The notes beneath the pieces are model-generated. The model was not told where the DNA came from. It worked only from the letters and a program-made list of their open reading frames with translations, and did not search any database. From NCBI GenBank assembly GCA_016209865.1, contig JACQVL010000089.1:1-7223 (forward strand): a stretch of 7,223 bases of DNA. Direction: 5' to 3'. This document shows, piece after piece, positions 1 through 6,370 of this stretch (the stretch's first letter is position 1; each line of letters starts with the position of its first letter). The position numbers were made by a program, and so were the translations under genes. The DNA comes from Candidatus Latescibacterota bacterium. Its GTDB lineage: Bacteria > JAAXHH01 > JACQVL01.

Positions 1-98
1 CGGTGGGCGATGTACCAGAGGTCCATGCGCGGGGCCCAGGGAATCTGGTCCGTCGACTGTCGCCGGATGGTGGCTAACATGCGTTCGCGGTGTGTCAT
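1..98 (-). CDS. URO-D family protein, N-terminal fragment
   Basis: Only the first 32 codons are present; the gene runs off the left edge. The peptide begins MTHRERMLATIRR and continues with DQIPWAPRMDLWY. This opening (a T-x-R-E-R-M-L helix, then D-x-I-P-W-A-P-R-x-D-L-W) is typical of the divergent uroporphyrinogen decarboxylase superfamily. That superfamily includes haem-pathway HemE and MtaA/CmuA-type corrinoid methyltransferases. Members in environmental catabolic clusters are usually of the methyltransferase-like or unassigned type rather than true HemE, but 32 residues cannot decide this. The start is supported by GAGGA eight bases upstream (107-111). It lies 112 bp downstream of the PhyH stop, so it may or may not share that transcript. 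Family recognition is fairly good; function is open. Confidence 0.68.
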   Translation of the reverse strand, partial: MTHRERMLATIRRQSTDQIPWAPRMDLWYIAH

Positions 99-210
99 GG
101 CGAGGGTCCTCGGTGAAGACGGTGGTCGGTTAAAACCAAGACATGGATTCCCATTTCCACGGGAATGAATCAGGTTTTCTCGTCACTCGTCACTATTCTG
201 TGCTGACCAC
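99..210. other. AT-richer intergenic gap with weak hairpin and short tandem repeat
   Basis: This 112-bp gap between the PhyH stop and the URO-D-like start is visibly more AT-rich than its surroundings. It holds a 6-bp inverted repeat, ATTCCC/GGGAAT (147-152 and 161-166, 8-nt loop), and a 7-mer CTCGTCA repeated in tandem about 2.3 times (179-194). On the minus strand the hairpin is not directly followed by a T run, so a rho-independent terminator is possible but weak. I could not place a convincing -35/-10 pair. A transcript boundary here would be plausible but is not shown. Confidence 0.4.
107..111 (-). promoter_or_regulatory. Shine-Dalgarno of URO-D-like gene
   Basis: GAGGA on the minus strand, eight bases before the ATG at 98. 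It supports this start for the truncated left-edge gene. Confidence 0.6.
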
Positions 211-1023
211 TTAATACGACCGGCTGGCGGCGGGACGCACGCCGTAGACCCGCAGAAACCGTTCGCTGGCGTGCTGGAGGACTTCGTCAGGAACCGGGAC
301 GCGGGTGTAATCGCCAAACCGGGTAGCCGCCCATCGCACCGCGTACTGCGACTGCAAGATGTAGCGGGTCCGGTCGGACAGATTGGGCGCTCCGCGATGC
401 CAACACTGGTTGTTCTGCAGGTAGATGTCCCCGGCGCGGCAGAACGCCGACACCGGCCCCTGGCCTGCAAACTCTGGATGGTCCGGGTCGTTCGGATGCC
501 GGCCAGAGTAATGGCTGCCGGGTACGAACTGCGTCGGGCCGTGTTCGACCGATTCGATGTCCGAGAGGGCCATCTGGACGGTGAACCAGTTGACCGGCAT
601 CCGGATGTGCGGGTCGTGACGCGGTACGTCGTCGGGAAGCGGAAACTCGACCGTGTCATCCACGTGCCACTTCGAGATCGTCGTGCCGCCGGGCAGGTTG
701 CGGATGACGTTCTGGCCGCAGAACTGGCAATTGGCGCCGACGATCGCCTCGGCTAAGTTGATGATCGGCTCGCGGACGAGGATGTCCCGAAACATCTGGT
801 CGAGCTCGAGTGTGTTCCGCAAGATGAAATTGGCCTGGATATACTTCGTCCCGGCCAGGGTGGGGTCGGTGAACAGTTCGTCGATGCGGTGGCACAGGGA
901 GACGATCTCCTGGCGGGTCAGCACGCCGGGGACGACGGCAAACCCGTCACGATAGAACCGGTCGAGCACCGCTCGCGTCTGCTCCTGGCTGAGCGGTTCA
1001 CCCGCTACGATGGCGCTGGTCAT
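211..1023 (-). CDS. Phytanoyl-CoA dioxygenase (PhyH) family protein
   Basis: A 270-residue cytosolic protein of the Fe(II)/2-oxoglutarate-dependent PhyH family, which hydroxylates or otherwise oxidises a substrate with O2 and 2-oxoglutarate. The N-terminus (residues 13-45, with RFYRDGFAVVPGVL) is the usual lead-in helix and strand. The iron-binding H-x-D is at H120/D122 (KWHVDD) and the distal histidine at H209 in CWHRG. R218 or R220 (SDRTRY) is placed to bind the 2-oxoglutarate carboxylate. HGPTQFVPGSH (161-171) matches the family's N-G-P-x-x-x-x-P-G-S-H loop, with His for the usual Asn. Length is normal and no signal peptide is seen. The start has AAGGAG five bases upstream. The gene follows the amidase by 70 bp that contain a palindromic repeat. 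Substrate unknown; members in such clusters act on very diverse small molecules. Confidence 0.9.
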   Translation of the reverse strand: MTSAIVAGEPLSQEQTRAVLDRFYRDGFAVVPGVLTRQEIVSLCHRIDELFTDPTLAGTKYIQANFILRNTLELDQMFRDILVREPIINLAEAIVGANCQFCGQNVIRNLPGGTTISKWHVDDTVEFPLPDDVPRHDPHIRMPVNWFTVQMALSDIESVEHGPTQFVPGSHYSGRHPNDPDHPEFAGQGPVSAFCRAGDIYLQNNQCWHRGAPNLSDRTRYILQSQYAVRWAATRFGDYTRVPVPDEVLQHASERFLRVYGVRPAASRSY

Positions 1024-1028
1024 ACATT

Positions 1029-1034
1029 CTCCTT
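1029..1034 (-). promoter_or_regulatory. Shine-Dalgarno of PhyH gene
   Basis: AAGGAG on the minus strand, five bases before the ATG at 1023. It lies just downstream of the palindromic element at 1043-1098, so the hairpin would sit immediately upstream of the ribosome-loading site of the PhyH gene. Confidence 0.7.
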
Positions 1035-1042
1035 TTCAATGC

Positions 1043-1098
1043 TGTAGGCGATCCTTGTGATCGCCCGTATCGGGGCGAATACGAGATTCGCCCCTACA
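1043..1098. repeat. Double-hairpin palindromic repeat (GTAGGGGCGA family)
   Basis: A 56-bp element bounded by imperfect inverted termini: TGTAGGCGA on the left, TCGCCCCTACA on the right. Inside are two adjacent hairpins. One has a 7-bp stem, GGCGATC/GATCGCC (1047-1053 and 1059-1065, 5-nt loop). The other has a 9-bp stem, GGGGCGAAT/ATTCGCCCC (1072-1080 and 1086-1094, 5-nt loop). The right terminus equals the termini of the element at 6371-6437, which argues for one repeat family with variable interiors. The structure resembles REP/BIME or MITE-like palindromes; I recall similar TGTAGGGGCGA elements from many environmental genomes, but copy number here cannot be tested. The amidase stop codon (1094-1096) lies inside it. 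In RNA it could stabilise the upstream 3' end or attenuate read-through into the PhyH gene. Confidence 0.8.
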
Positions 1099-2716
1099 AC
1101 GCCCGCAAATCCGCCGTCGCCAAGAACTGCGGCGGCCGACGGGCCTTCGTCGCCTGCTCGAACGCGTAAGCCAGCTTGATGAGGGTCGGTTCGCTGTACG
1201 CCCGCCCGAAGAACGAAATGCCCACAGGCAGTCCGTAGATGTAGCCTGCGGGCACGGTGATGTGAGGGTATCCCGCTACCGCGGCCGGGGTCGAACAGCC
1301 GCCAGAGAAATGATCCCCGTTGACCAGATCGGTCGTCCACGGCGGCCCGCCCGTCGGCGCGAGGATCGCGTCCAGGTTGTGCTTGAGCATCACCCCATCG
1401 ATTCCCTCAGTCCGGGAGAGCCGGTGGTTCTTGCTCAGCGCCTCCTGGTACTCCTTGCTCGTCAGCGGCCCCTTCGCTTCCGCCTTCACGAAGATATCCT
1501 GTCCGAAGTAGGGCATCTCCCTGTCGCGATTCCGTTCGTTGTACTCGATGAGGTCTTTGAGCGAACGGATGGGGGCGGCCGGGCCGAGTCCGGCTAAGTA
1601 GGCGTTGAGGTCGGCCTTGAATTCGTACAACAGCACCTCGAACTCCGAGTCGTCGTATTTCCCCGTCGATTCCATGTCCGCCGGGTCGATGATGACCGCG
1701 CCCAGGCGCTTCATCTCCTCGATGCCCGCGTTGATCAGCTTGTCAACCTTCTCACTGAAACCGAACATCTTGCGGGCAATCCCGATCCGTGCGCCCCGCA
1801 GGCCGTTCGGGTCGAGGAACCGGATGTAGTCAGCAGACGACTTCCCCCGGCTCTCCTGCGTGACGGGGTCTCGCGGGTCGATGCCCGCCATGGCGCCGAG
1901 CAGGATGGCCGCGTCGGCGACTGTTCGGGCCATCGGCCCGGCGGTGTCCTGACTGTGGGCGATCGGGATGATCCCGGCGCGGCTGACGAGGCCGAGAGTC
2001 GGCTTGATGCCGACGATCGAGTTAGCAGTTGAGGGACACACGACCGACCCATCCGTCTCCGTGCCGATCGCGGCGGCGCAGAGGTTGGCGGCGACGGCCA
2101 CGCCTGAGCCTGAGCTGGAGCCGCACGGGTTCCGGTCGAGCGCGTACGGGTTCTTCGTCAGCCCGCCCCGGCCGCTCCATCCGCTCGTCGAGCGGTTCGA
2201 CCGGAAGTTCGCCCACTCGCTGAGGTTCGTCTTGCCGAGGAGGACCGCGCCCACGTCGCGGAGCCGGCGGGCGATGAACGAGTCCTGCGAGGGGAGCGAC
2301 CCGGCCAGGGCGAGCGACCCGGCGGTCGTCGTCATCCGGTCGGCGGTGTCGATGTTGTCCTTCAGCAGGATGGGGATTCCGTGCAGCGGGCCGCGAGGGC
2401 CTTTCGTCCGGCGCTCCGCGTCGAGCGCCTCCGCGATCCCCAGGGCGTCCGGGTTGACCTCGATGACCGAGTTGGCGGCCGGGCCCTGTTTATCGATCTC
2501 CTCGATCCGCGCCAGGTATTTCTCGGCGAGCGACCGCGCCGTCCACTTGCCCGACGCCATCCCGTCCTGTAGTTGGGCGATCGTCACTTCGTCCAATTCG
2601 AACGGTCGGACAGGGGTTGTCATAGGGGAACGCCCTCCTGTCTGGGACAGGGCCGGGCCGGCGAACGCCATGGCGCTGCCCATTGCGCTGTAGTGGATGA
2701 AGTCTCTACGAGTCAT
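1094..2716 (-). CDS. Tat-exported amidase-signature (peptide amidase-like) enzyme
   Basis: A 540-residue amidase-signature hydrolase that cleaves a C-N amide bond to a carboxylate and ammonia or an amine. The Ser-cisSer-Lys triad is K119 (ILLKDN), S200 (PCGSSSGSG) and S224 (TETDGSVVCPS); the cis-Ser to Ser spacing of 24 is standard. TETDGSVVCPS and LVSRAGIIPIAHSQDTAGPMAR (core residues 243-264) are closer to peptide amidases such as that of Stenotrophomonas than to GatA. The N-terminus MTRRDFIHYSAMGSAMAFAG is a twin-arginine signal (RR at 3-4) with a short hydrophobic stretch and likely cleavage near residues 23-25, so the enzyme probably acts in the periplasm. GAGGGAG lies seven bases before the ATG. 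It follows the symporter by 40 bp. A second possible start at Met32 (2623) with its own GGAGGG would remove the signal. The stop lies in a palindromic repeat. Natural substrate unknown. Confidence 0.92.
   Translation of the reverse strand: MTRRDFIHYSAMGSAMAFAGPALSQTGGRSPMTTPVRPFELDEVTIAQLQDGMASGKWTARSLAEKYLARIEEIDKQGPAANSVIEVNPDALGIAEALDAERRTKGPRGPLHGIPILLKDNIDTADRMTTTAGSLALAGSLPSQDSFIARRLRDVGAVLLGKTNLSEWANFRSNRSTSGWSGRGGLTKNPYALDRNPCGSSSGSGVAVAANLCAAAIGTETDGSVVCPSTANSIVGIKPTLGLVSRAGIIPIAHSQDTAGPMARTVADAAILLGAMAGIDPRDPVTQESRGKSSADYIRFLDPNGLRGARIGIARKMFGFSEKVDKLINAGIEEMKRLGAVIIDPADMESTGKYDDSEFEVLLYEFKADLNAYLAGLGPAAPIRSLKDLIEYNERNRDREMPYFGQDIFVKAEAKGPLTSKEYQEALSKNHRLSRTEGIDGVMLKHNLDAILAPTGGPPWTTDLVNGDHFSGGCSTPAAVAGYPHITVPAGYIYGLPVGISFFGRAYSEPTLIKLAYAFEQATKARRPPQFLATADLRAL
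2633..2638 (-). promoter_or_regulatory. Possible internal Shine-Dalgarno in amidase gene
   Basis: GGAGGG on the minus strand, nine bases before the internal ATG (2623) encoding Met32. It falls inside the coding sequence, where it encodes the Gly-Gly of the signal-peptide C-region. It could start a signal-less cytosolic amidase of 509 residues, or be chance in GC-rich coding DNA. Confidence 0.3.
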
Positions 2717-2723
2717 GGTTGGG

Positions 2724-2730
2724 CTCCCTC
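2724..2730 (-). promoter_or_regulatory. Shine-Dalgarno of full-length amidase
   Basis: GAGGGAG on the minus strand, seven bases before the ATG at 2716. It supports the long start that includes the twin-arginine signal. It lies within the 40-bp gap after the symporter stop codon, in keeping with an operon. Confidence 0.6.
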
Positions 2731-2756
2731 TTAACGGCTTCTCATAACGATATTAC

Positions 2757-4463
2757 CTACCACAGCAGCACGAACAGCAACACGCTCACGACCGCCAGGT
2801 AGACCCACGCCCACACACCCGGACGACGAAACCAGGGCAGTCCCGTGGCCGGGAGTTCAAATGGATACTCTGGCCGGATCGGGGCTTCCTGCAGCGTCTT
2901 CTGCAGCCAGGTCCCTTCCAGCGCGGCTAAGCGCTTGCTCATCGATTCCCGTATGTCACCTGGCCGCTCATGCCGGGCGTAGACCAATCCCTTGAGGTCT
3001 TCTTTCTTCAGGGGACCACGCCGCGCCTCGATGATCTTCGACGCGATCAGCATACTGACGGCGGGGAGAACAATATTCCACAGATATGCCCACCAGGTGT
3101 TCGTGTACCAGACGGGAAGCGGCCATCCACGAGCCTCGCCCAGAATGGCCGAGACCCCGTACGTCAGCCCAACCAGGAGTCCGATGATGCCCGTCGCACG
3201 ATGGACTCGGGTGAACACCCCCATCAACATCACCGTCATCAGGGGCACGACGATCGCCCCGGCCAGGCGCAGGTAGAACAGGAGCATGCCTCGCTGGAGA
3301 AACGGCACGTAGACAAAGCCGAGGGCGATGATGAACGGGACGGCGATCCGGCCGACGCGGGTGTAGTGCGCATCCGAGGCGTGTCTCACGATGAAGCGGG
3401 CGTAGATATCCCGGACGAACAGGCTGGAGATGCCGATCCCGATCGAGCTGAACGTGGAGTATCCGGCGGCCACCACACCGGCCAGCACCAAGCCGATCAG
3501 ACCGGGAGAGAGGTATTTCTTGACCATCATGGGATACGCCTGATCGGTCACCGTCAGCGTCGGAAATTCCGCACGGGCGAACGGCCCTAAGCTCACGTTA
3601 AACCAGAGACAGACGGCGGTGGTAAGGCTGGCGACCAGGGCAGCCATCTTGAAATCCCATTCAGACCGCGCGCCTAAGAACCGGATGGCTTCGTACTGGT
3701 TGATCACCGCGTACGTCGTCAGGACGACGATAAACCCGAAGACGACCACATACGGCGGCACGCCGTTCGGCGCATACCCGCCCACATGCAAGAGCGTGCC
3801 GGGCAGCGCCGGGTCGATGACGGCCAGTCGCTGGTGCAGGCCGTCCCATCCACCGGTGTTCATCCAGACGACGCCCCAGAGCACGAAGGAAGCGACGATC
3901 ATCGTCAGCCCCTGGAGCGCGTCCGTGAACACCCCCGCCTCCAGGCCGCCCCGGATGATGTACAGGATGGCACTCATGGCCACCCCGGTCACGATCAGCC
4001 AGCTCCACCCCGGCTCGATCCCCGCGATGACGGTGAGGACTAAGAACAGGGAAAAGTAGATATTGCCCAGCACGTTCGTCCGGGATTGCGTGTTGATCAA
4101 CACCGCGAAAATGCGGACGGCCGGGCCGAAACGAAACTCGATCCACTCCGCGTTGGTGAACACGCCCGACCGGTACATCGGGACGATGACGAAAAAACTC
4201 AGGACAAACCAGCCGACGGCGATCCCCAGCCACCATTGGGAGAGCTGCGACAGGCCGAGATGGTACGCCCCGCCCGTGATGGCGACGTAATCCCCGCTGT
4301 CGACGGCAGTGGCGAACGCCGAGAGGCCGACCGCCCACCAGGGCATCGACTTGGCGGCTAAGTACCAGTCAAAACTCTTCCGCTTGCCCCGGAACACGAT
4401 GAGGCCGTAGAGGACGATGCCCCCGTTGATGACCGCGACCAGCAGCCAATCGATGAACGTCAT
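2757..4463 (-). CDS. Sodium:solute symporter (SSS family) permease
   Basis: A 568-residue inner-membrane protein of the SSS family (LeuT fold), which couples Na+ entry to uptake of sugars, organic acids, vitamins or similar solutes. Residues 1-23 form the first helix. FDWYLAAKSMPWWAVGLSAFAT (core 31-51) followed by VDSGDYVAITGGAYHLG is the SSS opening signature, and the remaining hydrophobic segments run to about 478. AAGYSTFSSIGIGISSLFVRDIY (core 332-354) is the conserved helix in which S336/T337 match the Na2-site hydroxyls of Vibrio SGLT. After the core there is a charged cytosolic stretch (479-548) and a last hydrophobic helix (549-567) at the extreme C-terminus, giving an SGLT-like layout. 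The start is 13 bp after the SMP-30 stop codon, and its GAGGA (4474-4478) overlaps that stop, suggesting translational coupling. The substrate is probably a product of the neighbouring exported hydrolases. Confidence 0.92.
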   Translation of the reverse strand: MTFIDWLLVAVINGGIVLYGLIVFRGKRKSFDWYLAAKSMPWWAVGLSAFATAVDSGDYVAITGGAYHLGLSQLSQWWLGIAVGWFVLSFFVIVPMYRSGVFTNAEWIEFRFGPAVRIFAVLINTQSRTNVLGNIYFSLFLVLTVIAGIEPGWSWLIVTGVAMSAILYIIRGGLEAGVFTDALQGLTMIVASFVLWGVVWMNTGGWDGLHQRLAVIDPALPGTLLHVGGYAPNGVPPYVVVFGFIVVLTTYAVINQYEAIRFLGARSEWDFKMAALVASLTTAVCLWFNVSLGPFARAEFPTLTVTDQAYPMMVKKYLSPGLIGLVLAGVVAAGYSTFSSIGIGISSLFVRDIYARFIVRHASDAHYTRVGRIAVPFIIALGFVYVPFLQRGMLLFYLRLAGAIVVPLMTVMLMGVFTRVHRATGIIGLLVGLTYGVSAILGEARGWPLPVWYTNTWWAYLWNIVLPAVSMLIASKIIEARRGPLKKEDLKGLVYARHERPGDIRESMSKRLAALEGTWLQKTLQEAPIRPEYPFELPATGLPWFRRPGVWAWVYLAVVSVLLFVLLW

Positions 4464-4473
4464 GGGTGGACGG

Positions 4474-4478
4474 TCCTC
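4474..4478 (-). promoter_or_regulatory. Symporter Shine-Dalgarno overlapping SMP-30 stop codon
   Basis: GAGGA on the minus strand, ten bases before the symporter ATG at 4463. Its first two bases belong to the TGA stop of the SMP-30 gene (4477-4479). A ribosome terminating there covers the next initiation site, the usual arrangement for coupled translation and matched protein amounts. Confidence 0.65.
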
Positions 4479-5544
4479 ACCGGGATGGAAGGTGGTAACC
4501 TGGTTTCAGGAGCTTGATCCGGTAGAGACTCTTCCCCGCCGTGATGTACAGGGTGGTGCTGTCGGCCCCACGACCGAACGCGACGTTGGTCGGGACTTCG
4601 GTGGGGATGAACCCCAGTTCCTTGCCGTCGGGCGCACGGACGGCGATCCCCGGCCGTTTCAGGCTGCGCTCGGCGACGTAGAGGTTCCCCTCCGCATCCG
4701 TGACCAGCCCATCCGGCCCGCTCTCCGGGTAGTAGTCGACCAACGTCTTCCTGAACTTCGCGGTCCCGTCCGGAGCCAGGTCATACGCCGTCAACGCCAT
4801 CCGTCCTTTGGCAGTCAGCGTCCCCTGGGGAAGCCGGCCAATATCGGTGACTCCGTCGTCGTTACACACGACGTAGAGGGTCTTCTGATCCGGAGACACG
4901 CACACCCCGTTCGGCTTGCCCGCGTCCGTGATGATCCGGTGGATCGAGCCATCCGTGTCGATGCGGTAGACGCCCATGACGGGCTGATCGATCGTCTCGT
5001 GGCCTAAGTAGCGGGGGTCGCTGAAATAAATCCGTCCTTTCTCGTCGATCGTGATGTCATTGGGCGCGTTCAACGGCCGGCCCTCGTACAGTCCAGCGAT
5101 GATGTAACTCTTGCCCGTCTTCATGTCCGTGCGGGTGATCCGGCGCCCGCCGAAGTCCGCGCCCTCTGCCACCACCATGCGGCCCTGGGCGTCAAACTTG
5201 ATCCCGTTGGACATCCCGCTGGGCGAGCGAAAAATCGTCGTCTGGCCGGTCTTGGGGTCGTACCGCCAGATATGGCCTGCTTCCATCCCATCTTTTCCAG
5301 CCTGCGCGGTGAACGTGATGTCGCTGAAGTAGATCATCCCGTCGGGCGCGACGGCGACGCCCTCAGTCAGAACCATCCCTCCGGTAAATAGCGTATCCAA
5401 CCGGGCGTTCGGCGGGATGATGGCCGTGGCGCTGGCTGGCTTCATCTGTTGAGCCTCTCCCGGCCGCCCGCTCAGCAGGACGATGCCGATGACCAGCGTG
5501 AACAGGATGTAGACATTCCGTCGTCTCAAATGATCGTTCCACAT
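4477..5544 (-). CDS. Secreted SMP-30/gluconolactonase/LRE-like hydrolase
   Basis: A 355-residue six-bladed beta-propeller of the SMP-30/gluconolactonase family, metal-dependent enzymes that mostly open sugar lactones. Candidate divalent-metal ligands fit the family pattern: E61 (LTEGVAVAPDG), N162 (NAPNDITID) and D278 (SGPDGLVTD), with N113 (MSNGIKF) near the active site. Repeated blade motifs such as GRIYFSDPRY and GNLYVAE are clear. The N-terminus has a basic patch (LRRR, 6-9), a hydrophobic core (about 11-25) and GEA before QQ at 29-31, a good Sec signal with cleavage near residue 31, so the enzyme is probably periplasmic. The chosen start has GGAGGAG six bases upstream. The frame is open for 29 codons further, but those overlap the TIM-barrel gene and precede the ribosome site. 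It lies 26 bp after the TIM-barrel gene and is coupled to the symporter. Lactonase activity is inferred from family only. Confidence 0.9.
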   Translation of the reverse strand: MWNDHLRRRNVYILFTLVIGIVLLSGRPGEAQQMKPASATAIIPPNARLDTLFTGGMVLTEGVAVAPDGMIYFSDITFTAQAGKDGMEAGHIWRYDPKTGQTTIFRSPSGMSNGIKFDAQGRMVVAEGADFGGRRITRTDMKTGKSYIIAGLYEGRPLNAPNDITIDEKGRIYFSDPRYLGHETIDQPVMGVYRIDTDGSIHRIITDAGKPNGVCVSPDQKTLYVVCNDDGVTDIGRLPQGTLTAKGRMALTAYDLAPDGTAKFRKTLVDYYPESGPDGLVTDAEGNLYVAERSLKRPGIAVRAPDGKELGFIPTEVPTNVAFGRGADSTTLYITAGKSLYRIKLLKPGYHLPSR

Positions 5545-5550
5545 AGGTTG

Positions 5551-5557
5551 CTCCTCC
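5551..5557 (-). promoter_or_regulatory. Strong Shine-Dalgarno that fixes the SMP-30 start
   Basis: GGAGGAG on the minus strand, six bases before the ATG at 5544. It rules in favour of this start over an in-frame ATG at 5631, which would overlap the end of the TIM-barrel gene and bury the signal peptide behind 29 extra residues. Confidence 0.8.
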
Positions 5558-5570
5558 TCTCCGAGAAGGT

Positions 5571-6335
5571 TCACTGGAACCCGCCGACCGCCGACCGGAT
5601 GACATCGTCCGGACTCCCCTTCTGCCGGCATTCGAGGCCGAAGTACCCGGTGTACCCCAGGTCATCGATCGCGTTCGCGATATTGGCGTAGTTGAGCTCG
5701 CCCGTGCCCGGCTCGTACCGTCCTGGCGCGTCCGCTGCGTGGAAGTGGCCGATCTTCTCGATGTTCTCCGAGATCGTCTGGATGAGGGTGCCGTCCATGA
5801 TCTGCATGTGGTAGACGTCATACAGCAGCTTGACCGCCTCGCTGCCCACCTCGTCGATCATCTGAAACCCCTCAGCGGCGTGGTCGAGGTAGTAGCCTTT
5901 GTGATCGACGATCGTGTTCAGCGGCTCCAGCACGAGTGTGATCTTCGCTTTCTCAGCCACTCGTGCCGCTGCTTTCAGCGCATCGACGACCGACCGGTGC
6001 TGCTGCTCGCGGTCGACACCGGGCAGTTCATCCCCGCTCATGACGATGAGGCAGGGGCAGTCGAGGTAGTGGGCGGCGTCTATCGCTTTGGCGAGGCCGT
6101 CTAAGAAGACCCCTTTCGAGGCAGGGTCCACAAGAGGGGGTCTCCATCCCCCTCCCCCAAACGACGTCACCCGAACGCCGAGCTGTTTCGCCAGCGTGTT
6201 GATCGCCTTGATATCCTTATTCTCCCACCCCCACATATCGATGCCGGGCGCGCCCGCCGCGGCCACTCGTGCGATGCGGTCGAGGACGGGGAGGTCGGTG
6301 TAGAACATCTCGATGCAGATGGCGATTTGAGGCAT
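5571..6335 (-). CDS. Hydroxypyruvate isomerase-like TIM-barrel protein
   Basis: A 254-residue cytosolic protein of the xylose-isomerase-like TIM-barrel superfamily, nearest in pattern to hydroxypyruvate isomerase (Hyi/OtnI). These enzymes interconvert ketoses or epimers of short sugars and sugar acids. MPQIAICIEMFYTDLP is the first strand with its usual acidic residue. Metal ligands fit the Hyi layout: E137 (LVLEPLN), D173 (LLYDVYHMQ), H199 (HFHAADAPGR) and E235 (YFGLECRQ). HAADAPGRYEPGTGELNY (199-216) is almost a family signature, with His where Hyi has Gln. The start is backed by AGGAG seven bases upstream. The longer open frame to 6581 was rejected because it crosses the palindromic repeat and the GH127 gene end. 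It is the first gene of the tight block, just downstream of the palindrome at 6371-6437. The exact substrate (hydroxypyruvate, a tartronate semialdehyde analogue, or another sugar) is uncertain. Confidence 0.9.
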   Translation of the reverse strand: MPQIAICIEMFYTDLPVLDRIARVAAAGAPGIDMWGWENKDIKAINTLAKQLGVRVTSFGGGGWRPPLVDPASKGVFLDGLAKAIDAAHYLDCPCLIVMSGDELPGVDREQQHRSVVDALKAAARVAEKAKITLVLEPLNTIVDHKGYYLDHAAEGFQMIDEVGSEAVKLLYDVYHMQIMDGTLIQTISENIEKIGHFHAADAPGRYEPGTGELNYANIANAIDDLGYTGYFGLECRQKGSPDDVIRSAVGGFQ

Positions 6336-6342
6336 GAGAAGG

Positions 6343-6347
6343 CTCCT
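6343..6347 (-). promoter_or_regulatory. Shine-Dalgarno of TIM-barrel gene
   Basis: AGGAG on the minus strand, seven bases before the ATG at 6335. It sets the start of the TIM-barrel protein at MPQIAICIEM rather than at an upstream in-frame ATG. Confidence 0.75.
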
Positions 6348-6370
6348 TGTTGCGCGAGGATGAATGTCCT

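Noticed and set aside
147-166. Rho-independent terminator after the PhyH gene
   Set aside because: The stem is only 6 bp with an 8-nt loop and is not directly followed by a T run; kept only as a weak hairpin note.
271-756. A 161-codon open frame on the plus strand opposite the PhyH gene
   Set aside because: No recognisable domain, and the minus strand here encodes the iron- and 2-oxoglutarate-binding residues of PhyH.
1043-1098. CRISPR-like or riboswitch structure
   Set aside because: There are no regularly spaced direct repeats or spacers, and the structure is fully explained as two simple hairpins with inverted termini.
1968-2693. A 241-codon open frame on the plus strand opposite the amidase
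   Set aside because: It is antisense to a clearly recognised amidase, is low-complexity (Ser/Arg/Pro-rich) with no family motif, and reflects third-position GC on the opposite strand.
2970-3590. A 206-codon open frame on the plus strand opposite the symporter
   Set aside because: Rich in Asp/Arg/His/Gln as expected when transmembrane coding DNA is read in antisense; no domain or start signal.
4417-5007. A 196-codon open frame on the plus strand over the symporter start and SMP-30 gene
   Set aside because: Antisense shadow spanning two well-supported genes, with no family resemblance.
5545-5631. N-terminal extension of the SMP-30 gene to an upstream ATG at 5631
   Set aside because: It would overlap the TIM-barrel gene, place the signal peptide internally, and ignore the strong GGAGGAG before 5544.
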